DNA of 64,000 bases from Sanderia malayensis (taxonomy: Eukaryota; Cnidaria; Scyphozoa; Semaeostomeae; Pelagiidae): NCBI GenBank assembly GCA_013076295.1, contig RQOL01000537.1, forward strand, positions 124,001 through 188,000. The letters are read 5' to 3'. A program made the position numbers and the translations under genes. Below the pieces are notes generated by a model. That model was not told the origin of the DNA and did no database searches. It was given only the letters and a program-made list of their open reading frames with translations. The first letter of the stretch is position 1; the number at the start of each line of letters is the position of its first letter. Of this stretch, positions 20,640 through 33,734 are shown piece after piece.

Positions 20640-21350
20640 ATTTTTAAAAGGCACTCAAATAACGCTTAGTAAAGAGTGTTTTTTCAAGCAAAGTTTTATC
20701 CCACAGCTTTCATGAGGAAATCTGATTCCGTCATGCAGAAATTAAAGCTGGCTGTAACCGATCCAAATTTTGTCCCAATAAGAGCCAATTGCAATAACGC
20801 TTAGTAAAAAGTGATTTTAGAGCAAAATCTTATTCAAACATCCTGCACCTCATCATCCTGCATCCTGCACAACACGGGTCTATTCTGCCATTGCAGGGAT
20901 ATTTATTCACTTAATTTTGTCATGCAGAAATTAAAGCTGGCTTTAACCGATGTAAATTTTGTCCCAATAAGAGCCAATTGCAATAACGCTTAGTAAAAAG
21001 TAATTTTCGAGCAAAATCTTATTCAGGCAACTTTGCACAACACGGGTCCATTCTGCCATTGCAGGGATATTTATTCACTTAATTTTGTCATGCAGAAATT
21101 AAAGCTGGCTCTAACCGAACTAAATTTTGTCCCAATAAGAGCCAATTGCAATAACGCTTAGTAACAAGTAATTTTAGAGCAAAATCTTATTCAAACAACT
21201 TTGCACAACATAGGTCCATTCTGCCATTGCAGGAACATTTATTCACTTAATTCTGAAATGCAGATATTGAGGTTGGCTCTTGTCCATCCAAATTTTGTCC
21301 CAATTTGCAAAAAAGCTTTGTAAAAAGTGATTTTTCAAGCAAAGTTCACT
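20640..21350. repeat. Tandem repeat, about four units of 165-190 bp
   Basis: The words 'attaaagctggct', 'ccaattgcaataacgcttag', 'cttattca' and 'ccattctgccattgcaggga' recur in the same order, starting near 20740, 20930, 21099 and 21263. The outer units are more diverged. Satellite-like array; no coding content. Confidence 0.85.
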
Positions 21351-21858
21351 TAGACATATAGGTATATACAAGTAAGATACATTTGAAATCACTCAGTTTT
21401 ATTATTCTAAAATAACTAATCGCCTGCAACAAATAAGTGGGAGGCCTTCAAGCTTTTGAATGATCAATGCCGCAATCTGAAAGAAGATTGAAATAAGTTT
21501 GATTATAAAAGTAAACAAGGGGAGAGGTCACCTAAGTAGTGGCCAAATTAGATTGATTGGTCTCTGAAAATATAATCTGAATGTTGGTTTGAGATTGGAG
21601 GGGAAGTTTCCCAGATACGGGGGGGGGCTGAAAGGCTGAGAGTATGTCATTCAAGCTGTTATAGGGGGGTAAGAAAATGCCCGACAGTAATACTAAATAT
21701 AAATCAGTTGCTTGTGCGAGCTGGCACTCTTGAGTACTTCACTCCAAATAATTTAACTGATTATTGAAATATCACGTAGCTATACCTCTGGTGCAAAAAC
21801 GGATATGTTCAATGTTATTCTCATTGATATGTTCAAGTTCTTGTATTTGGCTACTTGG
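21351..21858. other. No gene seen
   Basis: AT-rich spacer with a G-run near 21621 (gggggggg); nothing else recognised. Confidence 0.4.
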
Positions 21859-23458
21859 TTACTTATTCGAATGCTGTATTCGACAATATATACCCACTAA
21901 AAAGAAAGATTTGTAGCATTTGGTCATGATTTTCAGTTTTTGCTGCAATGCAATTAAGAAAATATTTTTACTACTCGGAGGTTTACTGTTTAAGGATAAT
22001 CTATCAAGAGTAATTACCGTTTCATCATTGAACAATCCTGTTGCGAGCATCTTTCTGAGTACGCTTCCCACTCTTTTATGAAAGAGGCTAATTCTTGGGC
22101 AGTATTTTTTACCCTTTATTATACTCGATAGGAATTGCTGGAGAATGAAATAGCAATAATAACAACAGTTTATTACTAAAAATTTAAATAACATGTTGGT
22201 GTGTCAATAAACATTGAAAAATGTATAACTCAACCAAAATCTTCAAAAATGCTTACATTTATTTCAACTGGACATTCATTGAGAACCCTTTTCAGTTCAG
22301 GAAGTGACTTGAATGTTTGCATGCTGACAAAGAAAATAGAGAGATGGAGATGGTGTGATCTCTTGTAAATTGATATTGCCTGTTGCACATAAGAACAACA
22401 GCAGAAGCATAAACTTCCCTTACCAGGCTAAATTTTCAATTTTTATATGGCAGCAGCATGACCATTGACCATTTTCAACAGAAGATACCACCGCACAGTC
22501 AGTGTGGTACTCCCTCAAGCACAAAAAACATTTCACTGTTGTTGGTGCAGGAGCTCTGCCAAATGATTTCATGCACAGACTCCTGCCATCGAATGCAATG
22601 TCACACTCTCCATCGTCTTCCAGGTCTTCTCTTTCCTCTTTCCCGAAGTTGACCAATGGTATGACATGATTAATCACGCCATTAAGTGTCGATGGAACCC
22701 ACATTATTTTAATAGACACCGTCGAATTCTCTTGAGCAAACTCCTGACAGAGCAATTGGTCAGTTGAGAAGGAAACCAAATTCACTTTGAATGCACAAGA
22801 AGCAAGAATCATGTGAAGTAGCCCTGAAAAGTAAATGACAATATGTAGGTACTTTTTGGAAAAACCTTCATATGTTGCCCTGATAATTATTCGATTCTTG
22901 ATGCCTCAAACTCATTTAGTTAATTAACTATCAGAAAAATCAACAATTCAGTAAATCTTACAGCCATATCTATAATATTCTCCAGTCCTCATGATTTCTT
23001 CCTTGGCACATAAAGAGAGCCGCTGGACATCGTCACTGATTTCTTCAAATCTTTGGATCACATCATCCGTAGTAATGAGGTAGCACAAATGCCCGTTGTC
23101 TATGGGAACTAATTGACTAAAAAGCTGTTTGGAAATTTGGAAAGAGCAACATAAGAATGGGACAAAATTTCATGCAAAGATATGTACTTGTCATCAATTA
23201 TCTTTGCATCAATCATAAACAAAGAGCTCCGAAGACAGTGCATACCTGTCGCAAAACTTCATCCCAGTGTTCTAAACCATATCTGATGCACATTAATTTC
23301 ACCCAGCTCTAGTGATTCTCAATGTCAAAAAGTGCGACAGAAATTGCTCGAAATTAGCATGTGCCATCGCCAGTGACATCAACTGGCTCGTATCCAGTGT
23401 CCAGAAGACTTGAAGGGACAAGGTGGCGGTACCTAGAATGCAGGTTCACAGTCACACA

Positions 23459-23748
23459 TACCGTATTTCCTCTTGAGAGAGCCCGGGGCGCTCATTAAAT
23501 TTTTGATGGTTTTGGGCGCTCATTCGGATGGGTGAGCTCATTAGATTTTTCAACATTTTACTTAAATGGTATGTAGCAAAAAGATAGTTTGAAACAAAAA
23601 TATTTATTAAAGTTTAATTAAAAGTTAGATATTGTGTTCAGACAATGTTCATACAAATGTTCATCTTTTTATGATCATCATCATCCCTGTCCTCAAGCTC
23701 CCCGAAATTCTGGAGGGGGGGGGGCGCTCATTCGAGAAAATACGGTAA
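23459..23748. mobile_element. 290-bp MITE with TACCGTATTT termini
   Basis: The left end 'taccgtatttcctc' and right end 'gagaaaatacggta' are inverted repeats. The interior carries GGCGCTCATT words and a run of ten G near 23716. No coding capacity. It sits in an intron of the OTU-PHD gene, about 25 bp beyond the splice acceptor of the OTU exon. Confidence 0.75.
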
Positions 23749-24359
23749 TCTTAAAAAACATGCACGCTTTTTATAAAAATAGAGTCTATCAAAATATTAA
23801 GGCTCAAATTTGCTGAAATTGAAGAATAGTTTAGGAATAATGCCGGGCTCAAGCTTCATTAAGACTTTGATTTTTTTAAATTAATCTGATATTTTTTGAA
23901 AAGCAAAACAAGTGCGACTTTTACGCTACATGTTTTGAAATGCACTCATCCGGTCTGAGTCATAAGTTTATGATGAAGCAACACATCAAAAAAAGATTTG
24001 AATTTATTCTTGATCTTCAGGCACATGTACATCTTGTATCAGTTAAGAATAATTCAAGAACAATCTTGAATTATTCTCAAACGAAGCTCAAATGAAAAGA
24101 GATGTAAGAAAATTAAGGCTGGAAAAATTGAGGTATTCATAAAAAATGTGTGTGCGTTATGATGTATTGTAACTTGCCAGTATTTAATGCTCTCAGGTAA
24201 TATTTTGCCTCGAACTAATTGTGGGTGCTGCAAAGGCAAGATCTTCAAAACCCCTTCCAACATTTTGGGATTTCGTTGACGACCATGGTTTTCCAGAAAA
24301 ATTTCAGTTGCACATTGATTCCACTCATAGCCCTGTGTGTTAAAAGATTATCCATTTGA

Positions 24360-24985
24360 TAAAAATATAACTGAAAGCAGAGCTACAGTACAGTGTATTT
24401 ATCCCGGCCGTCCCAAAAAAAGTTCAGCTATTTAAAAAATTATTACACAAAGAAAGACTGTTCAAGTTGCCATACAAAGTATATCGTCGTGCCCAGGAAA
24501 GATTAAATTGATTCTGCAAATTTACTTCAACAAAGTTGCTTGATGCATCAAAAAGTTTTGAGCCATTTTGTTGACAACGTGAAAAAGAATTTTCCGACTT
24601 AAGTTAACATTTTAGCTTAGATTCAATAACTGTGATAGAAATTGAACAATTTACTTAATTAATTATTGAAAAACTCGCACAATCAGTTTTTGAGAAACTT
24701 ACACTTAAAATTAAAAGATTGACAAATGGCCATCAGAATTTAATCCTGATTTCGAAACTTATTGGATTTTCTTTTTAAATAAAATTGTTGATAACTTCTT
24801 AATTGTTTGACCAATCTCGAGAAAGTAAATTTCCTGGGTTAAACCAGCCTTTATCTAAGATTGTAATTCTTTTTATATGTCAATTCGGACGGTTTTTATT
24901 GGCGTAAAAAATTGACAAACACTAAAACCTGTTTTGGGACACCCGATAGTGATTATAAGTCATACATTTGCACAAGTGTTCTGGA
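24360..24985. other. Intron, no other feature
   Basis: AT-rich intron of the OTU-PHD gene between exons 25396-25014 and 24332-24174; nothing further recognised. Confidence 0.4.
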
Positions 24986-26420
24986 GGGCTAATACAGATT
25001 AAATATTAATCACCTCAGCCTCGCAAGTCATCCTTATTCGCTCCAAGGAATGAGCCTCTTCGTAACTTAACCGCTCTGGTATCTCTGATATTATTAGTAC
25101 CTCTTGTACAGCTGGTACCTCTGGCAAAACCTCCTCGTTCTGGTCGGCCAAATGCTGATCTCCCATTTCGATTTCTTCTACGTTGTGGCCTCCCACATCT
25201 TCTTCCTCCCTCACAATCTCTCCTGTTTCTTCTCCTTGGCCAGTAATAGAGTCAGCATTGTTTTGGAATCTCTCGAGCACCACATCTAATAGTTCTACAG
25301 TAAATTTTGGAGCTTGGCTCGGAGAACAAAATGGTACCTCACTGGGCCACCATGTTGGACAAAATTCCTCTCTCCAAAGTTTACGTTTCTTGGTTGCTTG
25401 TTGAATGAAAAGTAACATGGATAATAGAAAGAGTGATGCAGAGAAGCAGTTTTGCAGATAGAAAAACAACGGCTAGTTCGTCATTTTTTTTTACAAAACA
25501 TTTCATTCTGTAATTTAAAATTTTTTAATTTTTTAATTATTAACTCACAATTTCCCAAAACAGTTGCTGTGACAATTTTCCTTTTTGAATCTACATTCAT
25601 TTCCAACACATTTTCATTGCGAAAAGTGTCAACTAATGCTTGATTTATGCCTGGAATTCAAAACCAACTATGTAAATTTGCTCATTTCCCAAAATTTTCT
25701 AAAATATTTCTTCATTCAAACTGCAGTTTTCCTCTCCCATTAAGATAGCTCTATCAATATTTATGCATGTCATTAAATAATTAGGTACAATGACAATTAT
25801 TATTTACCAATATTTGTATCACTAGGCTCATTTATTTGTTGCAGTTGGCTTTGCTGAATGTTTGTGGCAGCTCTTAAAAATTCCGAACACACAGTTTCAT
25901 TAGTAGCAAAATCACTGAAACCTGGATGCCCTAAGTAAAAGACATACAAATATTACTGGCAAGTTAATGAACTTAAGATGGTTTCAGAAATGTTCATAAA
26001 AAATATAGAAATTTCCTTGCATTGTAATGCTGCTCTTAAAGAAACTAACCAGACATTTTGATAAGTAGTTTCCCAGCCTTATCTGTATACAAAGACAACG
26101 CAACTGTCGGAAGACCAGTTTTAGTAAACCAATCACTTAACTACAAAAAATTAAAATAACATGAAAATTTAAAAAAGTCTACATTACCTAGACTCACAAT
26201 AAAATTTTCAAAATTAAACTGATCAAATAAAGTAAAAATTGTATAAAAACAGTCATATTGAATTTCCATATATTCAGCTACCATATTTTACATGCTTTGA
26301 AACTTCCTCTTGTTAGTTTGTCTGCGATCTGCTGCACTCTGCTGGAAGCTGTGATTACCAGTGCCACGATATTTCTAAAATATAATCAGACAAGTTTGTG
26401 TTTAGCTATATATGCTTGAA

Positions 26421-27500
26421 CTACACTCCCCTTGCAAAGGTTGGAAACGCCTGATGAAAAATGGCGTCTAGAAATGGCCCTAGGCCTGAGCAAGATAATT
26501 TACATAACAATGTAAGACTACCAAATGGGTTTCAATAGCGACTATATTTAGCATAAATATACTCAAAATTTCATACATTTTCAAATGAAAACATAATTTA
26601 AACTATATCATATTGTTTTACAATAATACTAAAAGAAAACTGCCAAGAGGTCTGTTAAAAAATGTGAACGAAAGTTTATCGAAGTGGAGAAACTAAAACG
26701 CCAATAATTATAATTTTTTTCACTCAAAGCCACGCAAATTCTCTCTCATTTAAAAGAGAATGCTTTAAAACTTTGAAAAATATAAGAATTATTTAGGTAA
26801 CTGTCTTGACCTTTTACAATTCACAATTTAAGTATTTGTTTATCATTTTAGGAATTTGATTTGACAAAACCTATTTTTCCGTAATATTTTTTTTCAGAGT
26901 AAAAAAAGAAGGTTAAGCGCCATAACAAAAAATCCGGCATGGATATTCCTATAATTTGTTTCAAATATTATAATTTGATATAATTTTTAAGGGCTTGATA
27001 TTTTCTCAAGTGAACGAAAATTGTATTTTTTAAAACCCAACTTGAAATTTGAAAAACAAAACATGTGCTTTTCAAGTTGTAAACAAAGACTTAAACCATG
27101 AATTCTAAAAGGTCAAGACAGTTACCTAAATAATTCTTATATTTTTCAGTTTTAAAGCATTCTCTTTTAAATGAGAGAGAATTTGCGTGGCTTTGCGTGA
27201 AAAAAGTTATAATTATTGGCGTTTTAATTTCTCCACTTTGATTAAATCTTCGTAAACATTTTTAACGGACCTCTTGGCAGTTTTCTTTTCATATCATTGT
27301 AAAACAATATGATATGGTTTAAATTATGTTTTCATTTGAAAATGTATGAAATTTTGAGTATATTTATGCTAAATATAGTCGATATTGAAACCCGTTTGGT
27401 AGTTTTATATTGTTATGTAAATTCTCTTGCTCAGGCCTAGGGCTACTTCCAGACGCCATTTTTCATCAGGCGCTTCCAAGCTTTTGCGAGGGGAGTGTAG
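26421..27500. mobile_element. Foldback element with about 400-bp inverted arms
   Basis: The arm 26421-26830 (starting CTACACTCCCCTTGCAAAGG) is the reverse complement of 27105-27500 (ending GCGAGGGGAGTGTAG), with roughly 90 percent identity by eye. Shared words include 'ggtcaagacagttacctaaa', 'gccacgcaaattctctctca' and 'gacgccatttttcatcaggc'. The spacer has no gene. It lies in the first intron of the OTU-PHD gene. A third, single arm is at 58870-59335. Confidence 0.9.
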
Positions 27501-27744
27501 CACCATAAAACGACGTGTATTGGAAAACTGTTCTTTAAAGTTGTCCATAAAATAAGATTTACACATTGATTTAAGGCTTTAGACTAGAGTTAGCTAGCTA
27601 GGCAACGGCCTAGCTAGGCCTAAGGTAGTACAATTTACCTTGCTGGCTGGCTCGTTCTCTTCACTTGTCACCTCAGTTTCTTCTTCATCGTCCCCAACAG
27701 CAGCTTCTGTAATGTCTTGATGTTCAGCCATCACCAACAAAAAC

Positions 27745-28900
27745 CCAAAAACATTGACCTGAAACAATACGCTACCTAGACTAGCTACCTATAGGTAGAT
27801 ATAAAAAGAGAAGAGGTTGAGCAAAAAATGTGCACACACGTGGGCTAATCTACCATTTACATTTGGTCTCTTTTTCAAAAAGACAAAATTCTCGAAGCAG
27901 GCTTTGGTTGGCTGGCTGATCTGATAACCAAAGTTTGGTTGCATTCATAGCTCCTAGATCACAAAATTTCCAAGGTTAACATTATGGTTTCAAGTGGTGC
28001 CAAAGCTTTTAATGCATTTGAAATCTTTGGCACCCCTTGTTCAATGTTGCATGTTGTTGCCACTACCCCGGCTCAAAGGTCCCTGGAGCTTAAAGATTTT
28101 TAAGGGGGAGTGAATATCCTGGTTTAAAAGGCGGCATAAAATTATTATCTGACAGTTGAATGTATAATTTATTTAATTGGGTCAATGAAGCTGATGGCTT
28201 ACTTGTGAATGAGATGGTTTTGCATGGCTTCTCCTAAGGCTGCAACCTGGTGGCGATTAAGACTTGGTTTGTCTGAAAATATTAACAATAAACAAGAGTG
28301 AGATTGATTTGCTATTCATAACCTATAAGCTACACAGATACACGATTAAGAAATGATAGCAATTCTATATTCTTTCATTCATGTTGGAGAACGAAATTAT
28401 AAACACACACAAGTAACACTGTGATGCCAAGTGTTTTCCTGTTCCTGAATATAATTCTGTACAACCCAAGGGGGCATGAAACAAGAAGATATAAACACTT
28501 GTACCCAGGAAAAACTTTGAATACCTGGAGTAAATGACGATTCAGATTCTAATGTAGCTATTGACAAATTGGTTGTAGCGTTACTCAAGTATATTTTGAC
28601 ATTCTTTCTGAAGCAAAAAAGCAAATAAATTATATAACTTCTGTTAATCTTTTTTACAAATATTAGGTGAAGAATATGGAATATCTGATGGCCACCATTC
28701 CGGGATATTTAATAAGGCATTTGATTTGCCCCGGATGTTATTTATTTTATCCTACCATTAGTGCAATTTACTATCAGCATCTGCAAATCACCTTATAGTA
28801 CATAGCTGGCACCTTTCTCAACAAGAGAACCCAAGAGAGTTGCACCAAAAACTCTTACTTACAATTTGTTTACTTTTACTTCTTATAAAAAGCATTAAAA
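27745..28900. other. Upstream region of the OTU-PHD gene, possible stray exon
   Basis: No clear gene. At about 28570-28530 (minus) a short frame reads 'IATLESESSFTPG' before a GTATTC, which could be an exon, but no consistent model was found. Confidence 0.2.
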
Positions 28901-28944
28901 AGATTGTTGAATTAAAATAAACAATGCAATAATACAGTACCCAC

Positions 28945-29090
28945 CAAGTAGTGTTTTCATCATGTTGTGATTTATGTATTGGCTTTCCTTCTTATTGTCC
29001 TCTGGAACCGACATGCCACTGACAGTTTTACTAATGAGGTATCTAACCTCCGTGCACAATTTGAAGTTCTTTTCAAGATTAGAGTCTCCT
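28945..29090 (-). other. Orphan exon-like segment
   Basis: An open frame bounded by a good acceptor (gggcattatag) and donor (CTTG|GTGGGT) encodes 'CTEVRYLISKTVSGMSVPED' and about 28 more residues with no family recognised. It may belong to a minus-strand gene upstream of the OTU-PHD gene. Confidence 0.3.
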
Positions 29091-29346
29091 ATAATGCCCA
29101 AAATCTTTTAGGATATAGAAAAGCTTATCTTTATGTACTTGTGTGGAGGTTCGCTGCTCCCAGGGTCTAATTTAGTGTGGTGCGGGCCACTAATAGTGGC
29201 CTTGGAAACTTTATTAGTGATCTTGGAAAAATAAATTAGCAGGTAAATTATTTATCTTTCCTTTACAAGAATGCTTCTGAGATGCATTACATTGTTTTCT
29301 CAATTTAATAAACCTGAAAATTTTCAGTCAGAAAGTTTCTTAATCT

Positions 29347-29601
29347 GTGGCCAAGTTTTCTACTCAGGGATTTGCTTATAAAAAAGAGCATAACACTATT
29401 CACAATGCTTACTGCAGGAAAGAAAGTTTGCCAGAAAAAGCAAAGCAGCAAGAATGGTTTTTCGGCGTTTATGAAGAAGCTTCCCTTATCAAAGAACAAA
29501 AACTTAGACCAGTAAAGATAAAGGGAATGTTAGGTTTTAAACAAGGTGGTTGGTTTCAGTTAAACTTCAGAATTTCGAGTGGCATCACTTTCCCTTATTA
29601 A
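29347..29601 (+). CDS. Unrecognised short frame
   Basis: 84 codons starting at GTG, Lys/Glu-rich with aromatic residues ('KAKQQEWFFGVYEEASLIKE'). No ATG opens it; a preceding TTTTCAG at 29327 suggests an exon. Family unknown. Confidence 0.25.
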   Translation: MAKFSTQGFAYKKEHNTIHNAYCRKESLPEKAKQQEWFFGVYEEASLIKEQKLRPVKIKGMLGFKQGGWFQLNFRISSGITFPY

Positions 29602-29726
29602 AAGTCATGGCTTGAAAGATACTTTCTATAAATATTAGTGTTTTTGGAAAATATCTTAAATTAGGCTCTGACTGCTCCACATACTTCCTGAGCAGTTGCA
29701 ATAGTATCAACGGTAGAGAGGACATT

Positions 29727-31850
29727 TCATTTCATTTTTCATTTTCATTTATTCAAATTTAAACTTTTTAATTACAATATACTATTAGGAATCAAAAAAT
29801 ATAATTAAGTAAGTTTGGGGCATTTGAAAAAACTCGAGCTATCGAGGCAAGTGCACTTTCCTCAATTTAACAACAATTTTAATATAAATGAATTGAAATG
29901 TGTAACAACAACAGCTAAATTAATTATATTACTTAAAAATAAAAAAAGAATAATAATAAACGAATACTCAATTAATCAAATTTGTAATTAAGCGACAAAA
30001 TTAGACTAAGAATTAAGATACTCGTAATTATGTAATATTCAAAATCATAATTATAATGAAAAAATCAAAATTGAAATTAAAATTGAACAATTATAAGAAA
30101 TACGAAAATACAAATTCTAATTGAAATATGATTATGTTAATGAAGATTATGTACAAAGATAGATATTCAACTCGTCAAGCACTGTTTGCTTGAAGCCACG
30201 CGTTGTAATTCTTTGGGAAAGTTCGTTTATTTTTGAATTGCATTAAATCAAAAGGGATATTATTCCAGATTTGAACTCCATTGTTTATAATGCTTTGATG
30301 TTTGGTATTTGTTCGTATCGCTGTGCAAACAACCAGAAGTTACTTGTCTTGTTCGAATATTATGCCTACTATTTATCAAGTGAAAGAGGTTACAACAGTT
30401 TTGATCAAGATTCTTATTAGTAATATCATGCATAAATTTAGCACATTCCATCTTGTGGCAATTATCAAGACTTAGAAGTTTTAGTTTATTAAATAGAGGT
30501 TGACTGTGAGCTGTTGTTAATTGAAATGTAATCAACCTTACAGCAGGCTTCCTGCTGTTTCTTATAAGATCGAGGACAGACTTATATGTCCCTCCCCAAT
30601 TTATAATACCATAATTGATATGTGGTTGTATAAATGCATTATATATGTTAACAAGTATATTTTTGGGGGTGTGGTGCCTGAGGCGAGCTAATATACCAAT
30701 GGTTTTGGATATTTTTAAGTTAGTTTCTTGAATATTGGCCTTCCAAGATAATTTATTGTTGATGAAAACTCCTAGATACTTCAAACTCTGCGCCTCTGTT
30801 AGCTTTTCATTGTTTATAATAACATCCATTTTCGGGTTTGGGTTTTGCTTTTAGGAAGGATAGCTAAAAATTTGGTTTTTTGGTATTCAATGATTAGCAA
30901 TAAGCCAATCAGAGATTGTTACTAACTCAGTATTAACTTTAGATTCAAGAGTTTCTAGATTTTCATGAGACATAAAAAGGCTGGTATCATCAGCAACAAG
31001 ATGAAAATTGAAACCTTGTGATGAATTTGGTGTATCATATATATAAAGAAGAAAAAGCAAAGGGCCTAAAACACTACCTTGAGGAACACCATACGTTATA
31101 TTTAACTTTCTGCAAGTTCACCTCCAACGAAGACTCTTTGAGTTCTTTTACTGAGATAAGATCCAAACCAGTCAGGGCAATACCCCTAATACGATAATAT
31201 TCCAATTTTTGTAAAAGGATTTCATGGTCAACAGTATCAAATGCTTTAGCAAAATCGAGGAAAATACAGCAAGAAGTTTTTTATTTTCAACCGCATCCAC
31301 AAGTTTCATATAAACATCTAATATTGCAAGAGTTGTAGATGTATTTTTTGAAAACCAAATTGATGATTAAAAATTGCTTTGTGTGTCTCTAGAAAATTAC
31401 TAACTCGAACATGCATCAGTTTTTCAATCATTTTATTAAAAATTAGAAGAAATGATATTGGGCAATAATTTGTTACTTCCAGTGGGAAGTTGGCTTTAAA
31501 AACTGGTATAACCTTAGCATATTTCATAACTTGAGGACAGTAGCCAGTGGTAAATGATTCGCTTATTAGCAAAGTTAATGGGCCAACAATATTATCTCTT
31601 ATCAGCTTAACTAATTTGATAGGAATATCATAAGCATCAGCTGACTTTTTAGCATCGAGGTTATTTATTACGTCATTGACTTCAAATTCTGTTACAGGGT
31701 TTATAAAAAGGCAGTTTGGTCGAGGATTGTTCAAATAATCAGTGAAATTTTTAGTAGTACTTCCCAATTTATTCACTAGATTATCAAAGCCGGCGGACAT
31801 GTTAAGCAATTGGTTCTGATTAAAGTTGATTAAGTTGTCATAAGTTCACT
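29727..31850 (-). pseudogene. LINE reverse transcriptase, 3' half, CR1/L2-like
   Basis: The frame 31809-31318 holds the RT start ('FEVNDVINNLDAKKSADAYD', 'AKVIPVFKA', 'NYCPISFLLIFNKMIEKLMH'). The intermediate part in other frames shows '[17 protein letters not shown]' and 'HLVADDTSLF' (motif C at about 30970-31005). 30829-30260 is the thumb/C-terminal part ('LKYLGVFINNKLSWKANI', 'YGIINWGGTY'). Several stops separate these frames. The 3' end is a (TTTCAT)-type short repeat at 29727-29755, as in CR1/L2 tails. It is probably the downstream half of the LINE at 33735-35140, separated by an insertion. Confidence 0.8.
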
Positions 31851-33734
31851 GTTCGTTGGACACACAAAGCCAAAGAATTTTGTTCGAAATCATTGAAAAT
31901 CTCATAGTTTCCAGCATCCCCAGACCACATTGTCCATCGGAGCACCCAATCCCCAAATTTCAATTTCAAGGTAGTTCCAGGTCCATGATGTTATAAATTG
32001 AAATCCTTGAAGTCTTCATAGTTGCAACCAATCCCCGACCACATGGTCCATGGAATCCCCGAGTTCCAATTTGCAATCAAAGGTTGTTCCAGGTCCATGA
32101 TGATATAAAATCATGAAAAGCTGATGATGAAATCATTGAAAAGCTCATAGTTGCCAGCATTCCCCGAACACATGGTCAATGGAAGCCCCGAGTTTTGATC
32201 TCCATTCCAAGGTTGTTCCAGGTCCATGTTTTCTCCCATGATTTGACTTGAAATCATTCAAATCTTCAAAGTTGCATTCATTCCCCCAGAGCATGATCCA
32301 TGGATACCCAACTTCCATTCCAAGGTTGTTCTAGGTTGATGTTTCCGGCAATGATTATTTTGAAATGATTCTGAACCTAATATTTCCATCCTTTCCCCCA
32401 TGAAAGCCCTGAAGTCGGATTCCATTCCAAGGTTTTTCCAGGTCCAAGTTTTGCGTGATGCAAATGTTCGTGCACTTCTGAGCCTGGCAGAAATGCATCG
32501 CTCGATTCAAACGGCACAGAGAGAAGCTTTGTGAATGAATATTACATGAGATTTGGGAGCGATATCAGAAATGTCCATGTCCATGTCCATTTAATTTGAG
32601 ATTTCAATTAGAGAATATACAATATTTAAAATACAGATCAAATTTGTAAAAACATATTTAGCACTACACAAATTCGATGAAAGCAATACAAAAGCGCATA
32701 GTGAAAATTTTTGAGGGGTCCAAAAGTTAGACGCATCTAAACATGAAGTCCAAAATTCATGATAGATAAAAGGGTTTTAAATACAGCAGATCATTACAAT
32801 TTCTAATTGATTCACTCACATATTTCAAAGACCAAATGCCCAACTTTGGCGTTTTGAATTGCAGCTGAGTGATGGGCACATTTCCAGTTTAGAGTCGATG
32901 TGAAGTGGAAGCAATTGTTTCCAGCTTGAGTACATGTTTATGTTATCCAAAACGAAAATAACATGCTGGAAATCCACTACTTTAGCCTTCGGATGGCCAG
33001 TTGTGAGCAGTCATTCTCTGGGTGCCAAGGAGAAAGCATTTCGGGGGATTTGCATGCTTCTTTTCTTGGCACGGCTTGCTTCAATGAAATATGAAAATAA
33101 CTGTTTTCGAGTCTGGCGAGTCAGAGTTTCACATCCAAATCTGCAAAAAATGAATTAGAATTTTAGTATTTTAGAAATTTGAAAAGCGAGTTCTTGATCA
33201 GGGAATCTGGGCTGAATAAATCAATACAACTCAGGGGAAAAATATAGCAACAACTTAGCCACTTACCAGTTAAATCTTGAAGCTTTTAGTTGGAAATCTT
33301 GAGTAAAACGGCTGGAAAAATAAAATGCAGCAATCCAACGAAAAGAATTCATTCGCTTTGCCTGCCTGTCCCAAATTGGAAAATAAAAAATGCAATCCAG
33401 ACTGATGACTGCACCAAAGGACGCTCGCTCAAGCAAAAAAGAAACTTCCTCCTCAATCAAAGAACACAGTAACAAAAGACGCGATTGGATTAGTGCAAAA
33501 CGCAACAGGGATCCATTGTTTCGAAAACGGTAAACAACGTAACAATCAATCTTTCCAGAAGCATGACATAATTTCAAATGCCTCTAGCCAGGGGGTTGCT
33601 GAGCACAACATGTCTTGTTCGACTGGAAGGGTTCAGTACGATTCATTGAAATTATTTGCAACTGTTTTCTGGTTATTTACAATGCTATTTCCAATTTCAA
33701 TGGAAATATCACATGACTTTTTCTTTTAGCATCT
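31851..33734. other. Insertion-like segment between two LINE halves
   Basis: The LINE frame is lost at about 33735 ('RNYFKDYFE', then Asn/Lys-rich) and resumes at about 31850. The 1.9 kb between contains the 115-bp tandem array and a 104-codon minus frame (33577-33263) with no known family. No transposase or terminal repeats were found, so its nature is open. Confidence 0.4.
31886..32460. repeat. Diverged tandem repeat, five units of 111-129 bp
   Basis: Each unit begins GAAATCATTGAAAAtCTCAT or a close variant (31886, 31999, 32128, 32250, 32361) and contains 'ttgccagcatccccgaccac' and 'ggttgttccaggtccatg' variants. Non-coding. Confidence 0.8.

Larger units (their letters stand above)
21859..27731 (-). 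pseudogene. OTU-like plus PHD-finger gene, 12 exons, two stops in the OTU exon
   Basis: Exons in minus-strand order: 27731-27639 (MAEHQDITEAAVGDDEEE), 26374-26292, 26135-26050, 25930-25808, 25650-25549, 25396-25014, 24332-about 24174, 23432-23246, 23124-22962, 22823-22424, 22323-22257, 22137-21859. Phases agree at almost every junction. Landmarks: 'REEFCPTWWPSEVPFCSP' and a Glu-rich tail; 'YEPVDVTGDGTC', like the OTU motif GDGNC, in 23432-23246; 'IKIMWVPSTLNGVINHVIPL', like vertnin-type OTU proteins; and a PHD-like finger 'CFLCLREYHTDC' with WSCCCH. OTU enzymes are Cys proteases that remove ubiquitin. Immediately after the GDGTC cysteine is TAA, and a TAG follows at the end of the same helix, so this allele looks inactive. 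Confidence 0.6.

Noticed and set aside
22458..22652. Plus-strand frame with His/Cys residues
   Set aside because: Antisense of the PHD-finger exon of the OTU-PHD gene.
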